Origin: Crocinitomicaceae bacterium
GTDB taxonomy: Bacteria > Bacteroidota > Bacteroidia > Flavobacteriales_D > Crocinitomicaceae
Length of the DNA: 8,016 nt
Reading direction: 5' to 3'
Assembly (NCBI GenBank): GCA_002696025.1
Contig: NZQU01000074.1
Location: 1 to 8,016 of the forward strand
In this document: piece after piece, positions 1 through 6,462 of the stretch
Position numbering within the stretch: the stretch's first letter is position 1
Layout of the letters: each line of letters begins with the position of its first letter
Program-made: the position numbers and the translations under genes
Notes under the pieces: generated by a model
Told to the model about the DNA's origin: nothing
The model's input: the letters and a program-made list of their open reading frames with translations, nothing else
The model's database searches: none

Positions 1-433
1 CAGACTCTGTTTGTCTTTGTCGCAATCGTTTTTCTAAAATATCTATGTGCAATGGACTGATAAAAATTGAAAGACATTGTTCTTTCATTTGATTTTTTAT
101 ATTAATTCCCCCAATTACATCGACATCAAAAACAACAGCCTTTCCCTTATCCCATAGACCATAAACTTCTTGTTTCAATGTCCCATAATAAGAGTCTTTG
201 TAAACCTCCTCCCACTCTATAAATTCTTGCTTATTGATTTTTTCTTTAAATTCATTTAGAGATATAAAATGGTAATCTTTTCCATTTTCCTCATTTTTTC
301 TTGGCAATCTACTGCAAGCAGATATAGAAAAAGAAAGATTTTCAATTTCCTCTAATAAAGAATGTACAATTGTGGTTTTTCCTGCTCCTGAAGGAGCAGA
401 CACTACAATACATTTTCCTTTTTTTGATTTCAT
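1..433 (-). CDS. gmk: Guanylate kinase, 3' end cut by window edge
   Basis: Cytoplasmic enzyme that phosphorylates GMP (and dGMP) to GDP with ATP, an essential step in purine nucleotide supply. I translated the reverse strand by hand: 144 residues are visible of the roughly 190 usual for the family, and the C-terminus lies left of the window. Seen: an N-terminal P-loop SAPSGAGKTT (residues 12-21), the GMP-binding segment S38-A-C-S-R42 with R45, Y54 in DYHF, E73, the YYGT motif (82-85), and DVDVIGGINIK (103-113). By family knowledge S38, R42, R45, Y54, E73, Y83 and D103 match guanine-nucleotide contact positions. Cys40 stands where Thr is common, which is a mild oddity. The start is fixed by the P-loop beginning 11 residues in and by overlap with the yicC stop. 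The yicC-gmk order is common in Bacteroidota, often followed by nadD, which cannot be seen here. Confidence 0.97.
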   Translation of the reverse strand, partial: MKSKKGKCIVVSAPSGAGKTTIVHSLLEEIENLSFSISACSRLPRKNEENGKDYHFISLNEFKEKINKQEFIEWEEVYKDSYYGTLKQEVYGLWDKGKAVVFDVDVIGGINIKNQMKEQCLSIFISPLHIDILEKRLRQRQTES

Positions 434-435
434 TA
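431..435 (-). promoter_or_regulatory. TAATG stop/start overlap joining yicC to gmk
   Basis: On the minus strand the yicC stop TAA (435-433) and the gmk start ATG (433-431) share one base. There is no clear Shine-Dalgarno sequence just upstream of the gmk start. Ribosomes finishing yicC probably reinitiate at gmk, so the two products would be made in linked amounts. The overlap is seen directly; the coupling is inferred. Confidence 0.75.
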
Positions 436-1299
436 CAAAGTATTTAAAACCTGCTCTTTAATTTTTTCTAAAAAATCTTTCATTTCAACAACAATTTGTT
501 GCATTTCTGTATGATTGCTTTTACTTCCTAATGTATTTATCTCCCGTCCTATCTCTTGTGAGATAAACCCCAGTTTCTTGCCATTATTTGGCTCTTCCAT
601 TGTTTTTAAAAAATAAACTAAATGATTGTTTAGTCTAGATTTTTCCTCTGAAATGTCCAGTTTTTCAATATAAAAAAGAAGTTCTTGTTCCATTCTATTT
701 TCATCAATATTAGAAAGGTTTATTGATGATAAACCCGAGTATATTTTCTGCTTAATCTTCTCTAATCTATCATTTTCAAAACGCTCTACTTCTTTAATTC
801 TAGTTTTAATGTTTGATATATAGTTGACAAAGTCTGCCTCTATAGTTTTTCCTTCTTGTTCTCTAAATTTAATAGTTAAATCACATGCCTTTTCTAAAAG
901 AGTCATTACCGTATTCAATTCTTCTTCTGAAACAACTTTTTCTTGTTGAGAATATATGTCGGGCATTTTTAAAACCATAGAAAGATAATCACTAGAAGAC
1001 TCTCCTAGCTTTTCATTAATCTCTTTTAGTTCTTCATAATAATTTTTAACTCTGTCAATATCTAAAATATTTTGATGATTTCCTTTTGTACTTTCTGAAT
1101 AAATACTTAAGTCTATTTTTCCCCTAAATAATTTTGAGCTTAACATTTTTCTTATTTGAGTTTCAATACCCCTATACTCTAGTGGAATTTTAGTTTTTAA
1201 CTCAATTGATTTGCTATTAAGCGTTCTAATCTCAATAGAGATTTTTTTCTCATTTAAGATTGTGTTGCTTTTACCAAAGCCTGTCATTGAAAGGAGCAT
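433..1299 (-). CDS. yicC: YicC/YloC-family endoribonuclease
   Basis: 288 residues, the normal length for this family of conserved bacterial stress-related proteins, now regarded as endoribonucleases that act on RNA in the cytoplasm. Seen: the diagnostic N-terminus SMTGFGKS (4-11), then IEIRTLNSKSIEL (22-34), which together mark the YicC N-terminal domain. The charged middle (about 80-190) is probably largely helical or coiled. The C-terminal DUF1732 domain is marked by SEEKSRLNNHL (217-227), a GKKLGF stretch (240-245), QEIGREINTLGSK (248-260) and EKIKEQVLN (278-286), all hallmark segments. The start at 1299 puts SMTGFG at the usual distance from Met1. The leader has a run of eight A and no Shine-Dalgarno, as is common in Bacteroidota. 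It sits 33 bases after the GH3 gene and overlaps gmk by one base, so it is the middle gene of a probable operon. The exact RNA targets in this organism are unknown. Confidence 0.95.
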   Translation of the reverse strand: MLLSMTGFGKSNTILNEKKISIEIRTLNSKSIELKTKIPLEYRGIETQIRKMLSSKLFRGKIDLSIYSESTKGNHQNILDIDRVKNYYEELKEINEKLGESSSDYLSMVLKMPDIYSQQEKVVSEEELNTVMTLLEKACDLTIKFREQEGKTIEADFVNYISNIKTRIKEVERFENDRLEKIKQKIYSGLSSINLSNIDENRMEQELLFYIEKLDISEEKSRLNNHLVYFLKTMEEPNNGKKLGFISQEIGREINTLGSKSNHTEMQQIVVEMKDFLEKIKEQVLNTL

Positions 1300-1332
1300 G
1301 CGTTTTTTTTGTAAATGTATGAAAAAGGGCTA

Positions 1333-2859
1333 TTATGAACTATTTTTTGATGTTCCTATAAATTTCAGCCATTTTTTTGCTTGAGTTTTGTTCAATACTC
1401 TTGGGAATTTATTTTGTCCTCCTTGTTTGCCCATTGAATTAAGAAAACCATAAAAAACACTTTTATTTAAAACCGAAATTTTTGGTGCTCCCAATGTGTA
1501 TTTTCTTGCAGAAGCATAGTCATCATTAAGCGAGCACAACTCCTTATCCATTTTTTCAGATACCTCACTATTTATGGGTTCATTAGAGCTAATAAACCAA
1601 TGATGACATTGATTTATTTCATCTGCAAAAATTGTAAATTCAATAATGTCAATTTTTTCTTTTTTTGAAAGATTTATAATTGCTTCATTAATGTTTTCAA
1701 GAGAGAGGTGTTCACCACAAAGACTTAAAAACTGTTTTATTCTTCCTGTTATTATCAGTTCCCTTTCTGTAATATTAACAAACCTAACTAAGTCTCCAAT
1801 TAAATACCTCCATAAGCCGGCGTTTGTAGTTATAACAAGAGCATAATCAATCCCTTCTTTTACTTGGCTAAGTGTCAGTGCTTTTTTAGAATTAATTACT
1901 TGGCCATGTTGATCAAAATAATCAGAGTTAAAGGGTATAAACTCATAAAAAATGCCGGTATCTAGAAGAAGTTTCATTCCTATAGATGATGATGACGTCT
2001 GATAAGCAAAGTATCCTTCACTAGCGAGGTATGTATCTAAAAGGTGTACCTTTTTAGAACAAAGTTTTTCTAATTTCTCTTTGTATGGACCCATGAAAAC
2101 TCCACCATGAACATAAACTTGAAGGTTTGGCCATATATCATGGATATTATTCAAATTATAATGGTTTATTATTCGTTCCATTAGCAAAATACACCAACTT
2201 GGGATACCCGCAATAATTCCAATGTTCCATTTTGGGGCTTTTTGAACAATTAAGTCAATTTTTTTATTCCAATCTTTAATATTTGAAATTCTATAACCAG
2301 GCTTTGTAAAAGGAGTTGCTAATAATGATGTGTGTTTTTTTAAAATACCACTTAAATCCCCCTCTATATGGTTGCTTTTCTTTGTTAGCCTTGAAGAGCC
2401 GCCAACAGTTAAAAATTGAGAGGAAAAAAAGGCCTCAGGTAAATCAATTTCATGAAGAGTTGCCAACTGTCGAATACTTGTTTTCTGAAATGACCTAATC
2501 ATACCCTCTGTGACAGGAATTCTTTTACTAGGAGAGCCTGTAGTTCCAGAAGAAAGCGCAAAATATTTTATCTTTCCCGGCCAATTTATATTGGCTTGTC
2601 CTTCTAATGATTTTTTTAACCATTGCTTATAAAAAGCATCATAATCCATCACAGGTACTTGCTGTTGAAAAGATTTAACAAGATCGGGCCTACTTAAAAT
2701 ATTATTAAAAGAGTGAAAAAAACCAAACTCTGTATTTTTTGAAGTGAAGAGTAGTTTTTTTAATGTCTTTAATTGCTTGATGTACTCTTTACTGTTATTG
2801 GCATTTCGCCTATAACTTATTTCTGTTCCTTTTTTTAATAACTTCCCTATTATTACCAT
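1333..2859 (-). CDS. GH3-family (auxin-responsive GH3-like) adenylate-forming enzyme
   Basis: 508 residues, close to a full-length GH3 protein. GH3 belongs to the ANL adenylating superfamily; plant members activate jasmonate, auxin or benzoates as acyl-AMP and join them to amino acids. Seen, in the family's order: the phosphate-binding loop SSGTTGSPSK (103-112); YVHGGVFMGPY (249-259); YLASEGYF (277-284), matching the second nucleotide motif; GLWRYLIGDLVRF (348-360), matching the GLYRYRVGD motif with D356; and a hinge region ITGRIKQFLSLCGEHLS (370-386) leading to the smaller C-terminal domain. That domain ends in GGQNKFPRVL (480-489), also typical. All catalytic motifs look intact, so I expect an active acyl-adenylating enzyme. 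No signal peptide, so probably cytoplasmic. Many Bacteroidota carry such genes, but substrate and product are generally unknown and cannot be told from sequence. It lies 71 bases after the OmpA-like gene and 33 before yicC, so co-transcription with yicC-gmk is likely. Confidence 0.9.
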   Translation of the reverse strand: MVIIGKLLKKGTEISYRRNANNSKEYIKQLKTLKKLLFTSKNTEFGFFHSFNNILSRPDLVKSFQQQVPVMDYDAFYKQWLKKSLEGQANINWPGKIKYFALSSGTTGSPSKRIPVTEGMIRSFQKTSIRQLATLHEIDLPEAFFSSQFLTVGGSSRLTKKSNHIEGDLSGILKKHTSLLATPFTKPGYRISNIKDWNKKIDLIVQKAPKWNIGIIAGIPSWCILLMERIINHYNLNNIHDIWPNLQVYVHGGVFMGPYKEKLEKLCSKKVHLLDTYLASEGYFAYQTSSSSIGMKLLLDTGIFYEFIPFNSDYFDQHGQVINSKKALTLSQVKEGIDYALVITTNAGLWRYLIGDLVRFVNITERELIITGRIKQFLSLCGEHLSLENINEAIINLSKKEKIDIIEFTIFADEINQCHHWFISSNEPINSEVSEKMDKELCSLNDDYASARKYTLGAPKISVLNKSVFYGFLNSMGKQGGQNKFPRVLNKTQAKKWLKFIGTSKNSS

Positions 2860-2860
2860 C

Positions 2861-2883
2861 TATTAATTAAGCGTATTAATTAA
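2861..2883. repeat. Paired TATTAATTAA repeat in the GH3 gene leader
   Basis: The ten-base word TATTAATTAA occurs at 2861-2870 and again at 2874-2883, 13 bases apart. Because TTAATTAA is itself a palindrome, the two copies also form an inverted repeat (8-base arms, 5-base loop). The element ends only 1 base before the G that precedes the minus-strand GH3 start codon at 2859. It could be an operator, a weak leader hairpin over the ribosome-binding region, or chance in AT-rich DNA. The repeat is seen; any role is speculation. Confidence 0.45.
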
Positions 2884-2930
2884 AGTGATTATAAGCAAAA
2901 ATAACATATAAATAACAAAGCATTAAATGA

Positions 2931-4112
2931 TTATTTAATCATAATTTCAACCCTTCTGTTTGCTTGTTCCTCATATGAATGTTTCGGTTTTGGATATACT
3001 GGTGCGCTATTTCCCAAACCAACTGCCGTTAATCTATTTTTATCGATTCCATTTTGGATGAGCTTTTTCAAGACTCTTTTTGCTCTTTTTTTCGACAATC
3101 TAACATTAGATGGTGTGTTTTTTCCTTTTGCATTAACGTGGCCTTGTATTTCAATTTTAACGATCGCATTTAGAGCTAAAAAATCTGCCAGTCTTTTTAC
3201 TTTTTTTTCTGACTTCTTTTTTATTGTACTTGTTCCTCTATAAAACTCTATTTCTTCAAACTGTATTGATGCACCCACCGTTAGTGGATCTAAATCAACC
3301 AAAATCGTATCTTTTTGACTATCAAGAAAACGATGCTCAATATCTTTTGAGAAAAAACCTTTACAGTCTACTTTAACTAAAGCCTTTGTTCTTTTTAATA
3401 TTGGAATATATAGGTCACTTGCCTGGTAGTAACCACTAATGCTTTTAGAACCTATAATCGTTAAGTTAGCCGTGACGGGCTTATGAGTTTTTGAATTTAT
3501 AATTTTAATAAGAGTATTATTAATGTCTTTACCATATGTAAAATCAACTATTTTTTCATCAATAATCTCATTTCCATTTTCATCTGTTGGAATAAATTCA
3601 AAATCGAAATTTATTTTATTTGAAGCTTTACTTTCTCCTATAAAAACAAATACATATGATTTTTCCTTATTGCACTCAAAAACAAATTCCTCTGTTGAAT
3701 TATTAGTAATGCTTGAATTATTATAAAGCGCTTTTGCTTTGCCTTGTTTTATATCATTACAAAGGTGTTTTTTGGAGGTTTCAAAAATTAATATCGCTGC
3801 TTTTTGTTGATCAACAGATAAACTTATTTTTATTTCTCCCTTTTGCTTAGGGTTATAGTATGACCAAATTAAATTAGAACTAACACTGTCTTTTAAATAA
3901 TTAATAAAAGACCCATTTTCTGACTCCTCTATTCCTATAAATTGAAGTAAATAAGTTCCTGATTCGGATACATTAATAATACCCTCACATTGAGAGATAT
4001 TTACCGTCTTCTTTCCGAACAACTGAGAATACCCATCTAAATGGATATTAAAAATAAATAAAAAGAAAACTATTAAACGAAAGTTCATACAGTTTAATAA
4101 ACGAAAAATCAT
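2931..4112 (-). CDS. Exported OmpA-family protein with regulatory-like beta domain
   Basis: Up to 393 residues. An N-terminal signal peptide is clear: hydrophobic LIVFFLFIFNI (13-23), with likely cleavage after GYS (29). A start at Met9 (base 4088, MNFR followed by the hydrophobic run) gives a more classic signal peptide than Met1 at 4112; I give the longer form and cannot decide. Residues about 36-175 are beta-rich and unrecognised. Residues about 200-275 (INSKTHKPVTANLTI, then VDCKGFF) resemble the carboxypeptidase-regulatory-like domain often found in Bacteroidota OmpA proteins. Residues about 283-393 are an OmpA C-terminal, peptidoglycan-binding domain: IEIQGHV (320-326), LSKKRAKRVL (339-348), GIDKNRLTAVGLG (355-367) and ANRRVEI (384-390). 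The usual peptidoglycan-contacting Asp of the GHTD motif is Asn327 here, while Arg343 is kept. No beta-barrel is evident, so it is probably periplasmic or attached to the outer membrane, tethering envelope to cell wall. It is transcribed away from icd. Confidence 0.88.
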   Translation of the reverse strand: MIFRLLNCMNFRLIVFFLFIFNIHLDGYSQLFGKKTVNISQCEGIINVSESGTYLLQFIGIEESENGSFINYLKDSVSSNLIWSYYNPKQKGEIKISLSVDQQKAAILIFETSKKHLCNDIKQGKAKALYNNSSITNNSTEEFVFECNKEKSYVFVFIGESKASNKINFDFEFIPTDENGNEIIDEKIVDFTYGKDINNTLIKIINSKTHKPVTANLTIIGSKSISGYYQASDLYIPILKRTKALVKVDCKGFFSKDIEHRFLDSQKDTILVDLDPLTVGASIQFEEIEFYRGTSTIKKKSEKKVKRLADFLALNAIVKIEIQGHVNAKGKNTPSNVRLSKKRAKRVLKKLIQNGIDKNRLTAVGLGNSAPVYPKPKHSYEEQANRRVEIMIK

Positions 4113-4122
4113 AATATAAGTT

Positions 4123-4137
4123 TCGATTTAAAATCGA
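4123..4137. promoter_or_regulatory. TCGATTT-A-AAATCGA palindrome in the divergent gap
   Basis: A perfect inverted repeat with 7-base arms around a single central A lies between the divergent OmpA-like and icd genes. It is 10 bases upstream of the longer OmpA start and 14 bases upstream of the icd promoter's TTG element. The size and position suit a dimeric regulator, but AT-rich DNA yields such palindromes by chance and no regulator is encoded nearby. Low confidence as an operator. Confidence 0.35.
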
Positions 4138-4151
4138 TATTGAAGAAAGAA

Positions 4152-4182
4152 TTGACATTAAGTAATACTTCCTTTACTTTTG
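4152..4182 (+). promoter_or_regulatory. Bacteroidota-type promoter for icd (TTG-N20-TACTTTTG)
   Basis: TTG at 4152-4154 is followed after 20 bases by TACTTTTG at 4175-4182, an exact match to the -7 consensus TAnnTTTG of Bacteroidota primary sigma factor promoters, with the -33 TTG at accepted spacing (about 17-23). Transcription would start a few bases after 4182, giving a leader of roughly 40 bases before the icd start. The motif match is seen; activity is inferred from known Bacteroidota promoter architecture. Confidence 0.6.
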
Positions 4183-4230
4183 TTGCTTATATTAATGCCA
4201 ATATTAAAATTTCAATAAATAGAAAGCGAA

Positions 4231-6450
4231 ATGGGAAAAATTATTTATACCAAAACAGACGAAGCTCCTGCATTAGCAACTTATTCTTTTCTTCCAATAA
4301 TCAAAAATTACCTTAAACATGCTGATGTAGAGGTTGAATTAAGTGATATATCACTAGCGGGAAGAATCATTGCAAATTTCCCTGAGTTTTTAAATGAAAA
4401 TCAAAGAATTAATGACTCACTATCTGAGCTTGGTATACTTGCAAAAAAACCAGAGGCCAATATTATTAAATTGCCAAATATTAGTGCATCTATTCCCCAG
4501 CTCAAAAGCGCAATCAAAGAATTACAAGATAACGGTTATGAACTTCCCGACTACCCAGAAGATGTTAAAACAGAGCAAGATCGCATTATAAAAAACAAAT
4601 ATGACAAAATTAAAGGAAGTGCTGTTAATCCAGTTTTAAGAGAAGGAAACTCAGATAGAAGAGCCCCTAAAGCGGTAAAAGAGTTTGCTAGAAAAAACCC
4701 TCATTCAATGGGTGCTTGGAATTCTGGTTCTAATACTGATGTGTCTCACATGAATAGTGGTGATTTTTGTAATTCTGAAAAGTCAATAACCATTAATCAA
4801 AACAAAACAGTAAAAATTGTTTTTACAAATAATAATGGAAATAAAACCATATTAAAAGAAGATATTTCGTTATTAGATGGGGAAATTATTGACGCTTCAC
4901 TAATGAGCAAAAGTGCGCTGATTTCATTTATTAATAGTCAAATAAACAGAGCTTTAAAGGAAGATGTTTTGTTTTCATTACACATGAAAGCTACAATGAT
5001 GAAGGTTTCTGACCCTATCATATTTGGACATGCTGTTAAATGTTTTTTTGAACCCGTTTTTAAAAAGCACCAAGAGCTATTTAATCAATTAGATGTTGAT
5101 GTTAATAATGGTTTTGGAGACCTTCTAAATAAACTCACCAAACTAGACGATAGTAAAAGATCTGAAGTTGAGGCTGATATTCAAAGCTGTTATTCAGAAA
5201 GACCAGGTATCGCAATGGTCGACTCTGATAAAGGGATTACAAATCTTCATGTTCCAAGTGATGTAATTATTGACGCTTCAATGCCGGCTATGATTAGAAC
5301 ATCAGGAAGAATGTGGGATCATGAGGGTAAAACCAAAGACACTCTTGCAGTTATTCCCGATAGTAGTTATGCTCCTTTATATAAAGCTACTATTGATTTT
5401 TGCAAGAAAAATGGGGCTTTTGACCCAAAAACAATGGGAACCGTTTCAAATGTTGGCTTAATGGCACAAAAAGCCGAGGAATATGGCTCTCATGATAAAA
5501 CATTTGAAATTCAAGAAAATGGTAGGGTTGAAATTATTGACTCAACTAGTAACAATGTTTTAATTTTTCATGATGTTGAAAAAGGAGATATCTGGAGAAT
5601 GTGCCAAGTTAAAGATGAACCTATTAAAGATTGGGTAAAACTAGCTGTTAATAGGGCTAGGGCAACCGGTTGGCCTGCTATTTTTTGGCTAAGTGAAGAC
5701 AGGGCACATGATAAAGAATTAATTAATAAAGTTAATACTTATTTAAAAGAACATGACACAAATGGCTTGGATATTCAAATATTATCTCTTGTTGACGCCA
5801 CTAATTTTTCTCTTGAAAGATTAAAAAATGGAAAAAACACTATTTCTGTTACTGGAAATGTTTTAAGAGACTACTTAACAGACTTATTTCCTATTCTAGA
5901 GCTAGGTACTTCAGCAAAAATGCTTTCGATCGTACCTTTAATGAATGGTGGTGGTCTTTTTGAAACAGGGGCTGGAGGCTCTGCTCCTAAACACGTTCAG
6001 CAATTTGAAAAAGAAGGTCATTTAAGATGGGATTCTTTAGGTGAATTTCTTGCTCTTGCTGTTTCTCTTAATCATTTAGGTGAAAATAACGATAATGAAA
6101 AGGCTATTTTACTTGGGAAAACATTAGACGACGCTACAACTTCATTTTTAATGAACAACAAGTCTCCTTCTCGTAAGGTCAATGAATTAGACAATCGAGG
6201 TAGTCATTTTTATTTGGCAATGTATTGGGCAAAAGAATTAAAAGAGCAAGCTGAAAATACAGAATTAAGCAGCACTTTTGATAAAGTGTACGAATCAATG
6301 ATCACAAATGAAAACGTTATTATTAATGAGTTAAATGATGCTCAAGGTTCACCTATTGACCTTAAAGGATATTATTTGCCAAATGACACGCTTGCGTCAG
6401 AACAAATGAGAGCGAGTAAAACGCTTAATCAGATTATTGATTCTTTATAA
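4231..6450 (+). CDS. icd: Monomeric NADP-dependent isocitrate dehydrogenase
   Basis: 739 residues, the expected size of the monomeric (about 80 kDa) IDH family, which is unrelated in length to the 45 kDa dimeric enzyme. It oxidises isocitrate to 2-oxoglutarate and CO2 with NADP+ and Mg2+/Mn2+ in the TCA cycle, supplying NADPH and the glutamate precursor. Seen: GSAVNPVLREGNSDRRAP (129-146), SNTDVSHM (167-174), GGLFETGAGGSAPKH (574-588) and GHLRWDSLGEFLA (596-608). Aligned from memory to the Azotobacter vinelandii enzyme, the substrate and metal residues are all present: S130, N133, R137, R143, K253, D348, Y418, R546, D547 and D551. NADP-site residues H588, R599 and R648 also match, supporting NADP over NAD. 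The start follows a weak purine-rich site (AGAAAG) and gives the family's usual N-terminus (TDEAPALATYSFLPI). It is preceded by its own promoter and followed 9 bases later by the DUF4403 gene, so a two-gene operon is likely. Confidence 0.98.
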   Translation: MGKIIYTKTDEAPALATYSFLPIIKNYLKHADVEVELSDISLAGRIIANFPEFLNENQRINDSLSELGILAKKPEANIIKLPNISASIPQLKSAIKELQDNGYELPDYPEDVKTEQDRIIKNKYDKIKGSAVNPVLREGNSDRRAPKAVKEFARKNPHSMGAWNSGSNTDVSHMNSGDFCNSEKSITINQNKTVKIVFTNNNGNKTILKEDISLLDGEIIDASLMSKSALISFINSQINRALKEDVLFSLHMKATMMKVSDPIIFGHAVKCFFEPVFKKHQELFNQLDVDVNNGFGDLLNKLTKLDDSKRSEVEADIQSCYSERPGIAMVDSDKGITNLHVPSDVIIDASMPAMIRTSGRMWDHEGKTKDTLAVIPDSSYAPLYKATIDFCKKNGAFDPKTMGTVSNVGLMAQKAEEYGSHDKTFEIQENGRVEIIDSTSNNVLIFHDVEKGDIWRMCQVKDEPIKDWVKLAVNRARATGWPAIFWLSEDRAHDKELINKVNTYLKEHDTNGLDIQILSLVDATNFSLERLKNGKNTISVTGNVLRDYLTDLFPILELGTSAKMLSIVPLMNGGGLFETGAGGSAPKHVQQFEKEGHLRWDSLGEFLALAVSLNHLGENNDNEKAILLGKTLDDATTSFLMNNKSPSRKVNELDNRGSHFYLAMYWAKELKEQAENTELSSTFDKVYESMITNENVIINELNDAQGSPIDLKGYYLPNDTLASEQMRASKTLNQIIDSL

Positions 6451-6462
6451 GGGTTTATTTTG
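6449..6462 (+). promoter_or_regulatory. Ribosome-binding site deciding a TTG start
   Basis: AAGGG (6449-6453) overlaps the icd stop TAA and lies 6 bases before TTG (6460-6462), a good Shine-Dalgarno distance. No ATG is available between the icd stop and the lipobox cysteine of the next protein; the first in-frame ATG (codon 79) would delete the signal peptide. TTG is therefore the best start, with translation probably linked to icd termination. Confidence 0.6.

Noticed and set aside
1300..1332. Near-match TACATTTA in the short gap before yicC, as a separate yicC promoter.
   Set aside because: It differs from TAnnTTTG at the last base and has no clear TTG partner; co-transcription from upstream explains the layout more simply.
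1646..1846. Small open frame antisense to the GH3 gene, with similar short frames opposite or inside the OmpA-like gene, icd and the right edge (7722-7919).
   Set aside because: All lie within well-supported genes in other frames, have no recognisable domain or ribosome site, and are expected in AT-rich DNA. The one at 7722-7919 also clashes with both the DUF4403 and ddl reading frames.
2896..2903. Minus-strand TATTTTTG, a match to the Bacteroidota -7 element upstream of the GH3 gene.
   Set aside because: No TTG lies at the required 17-23 base spacing (the nearest is 12 bases away), so it is not supported as a promoter, although a weak start there cannot be excluded.
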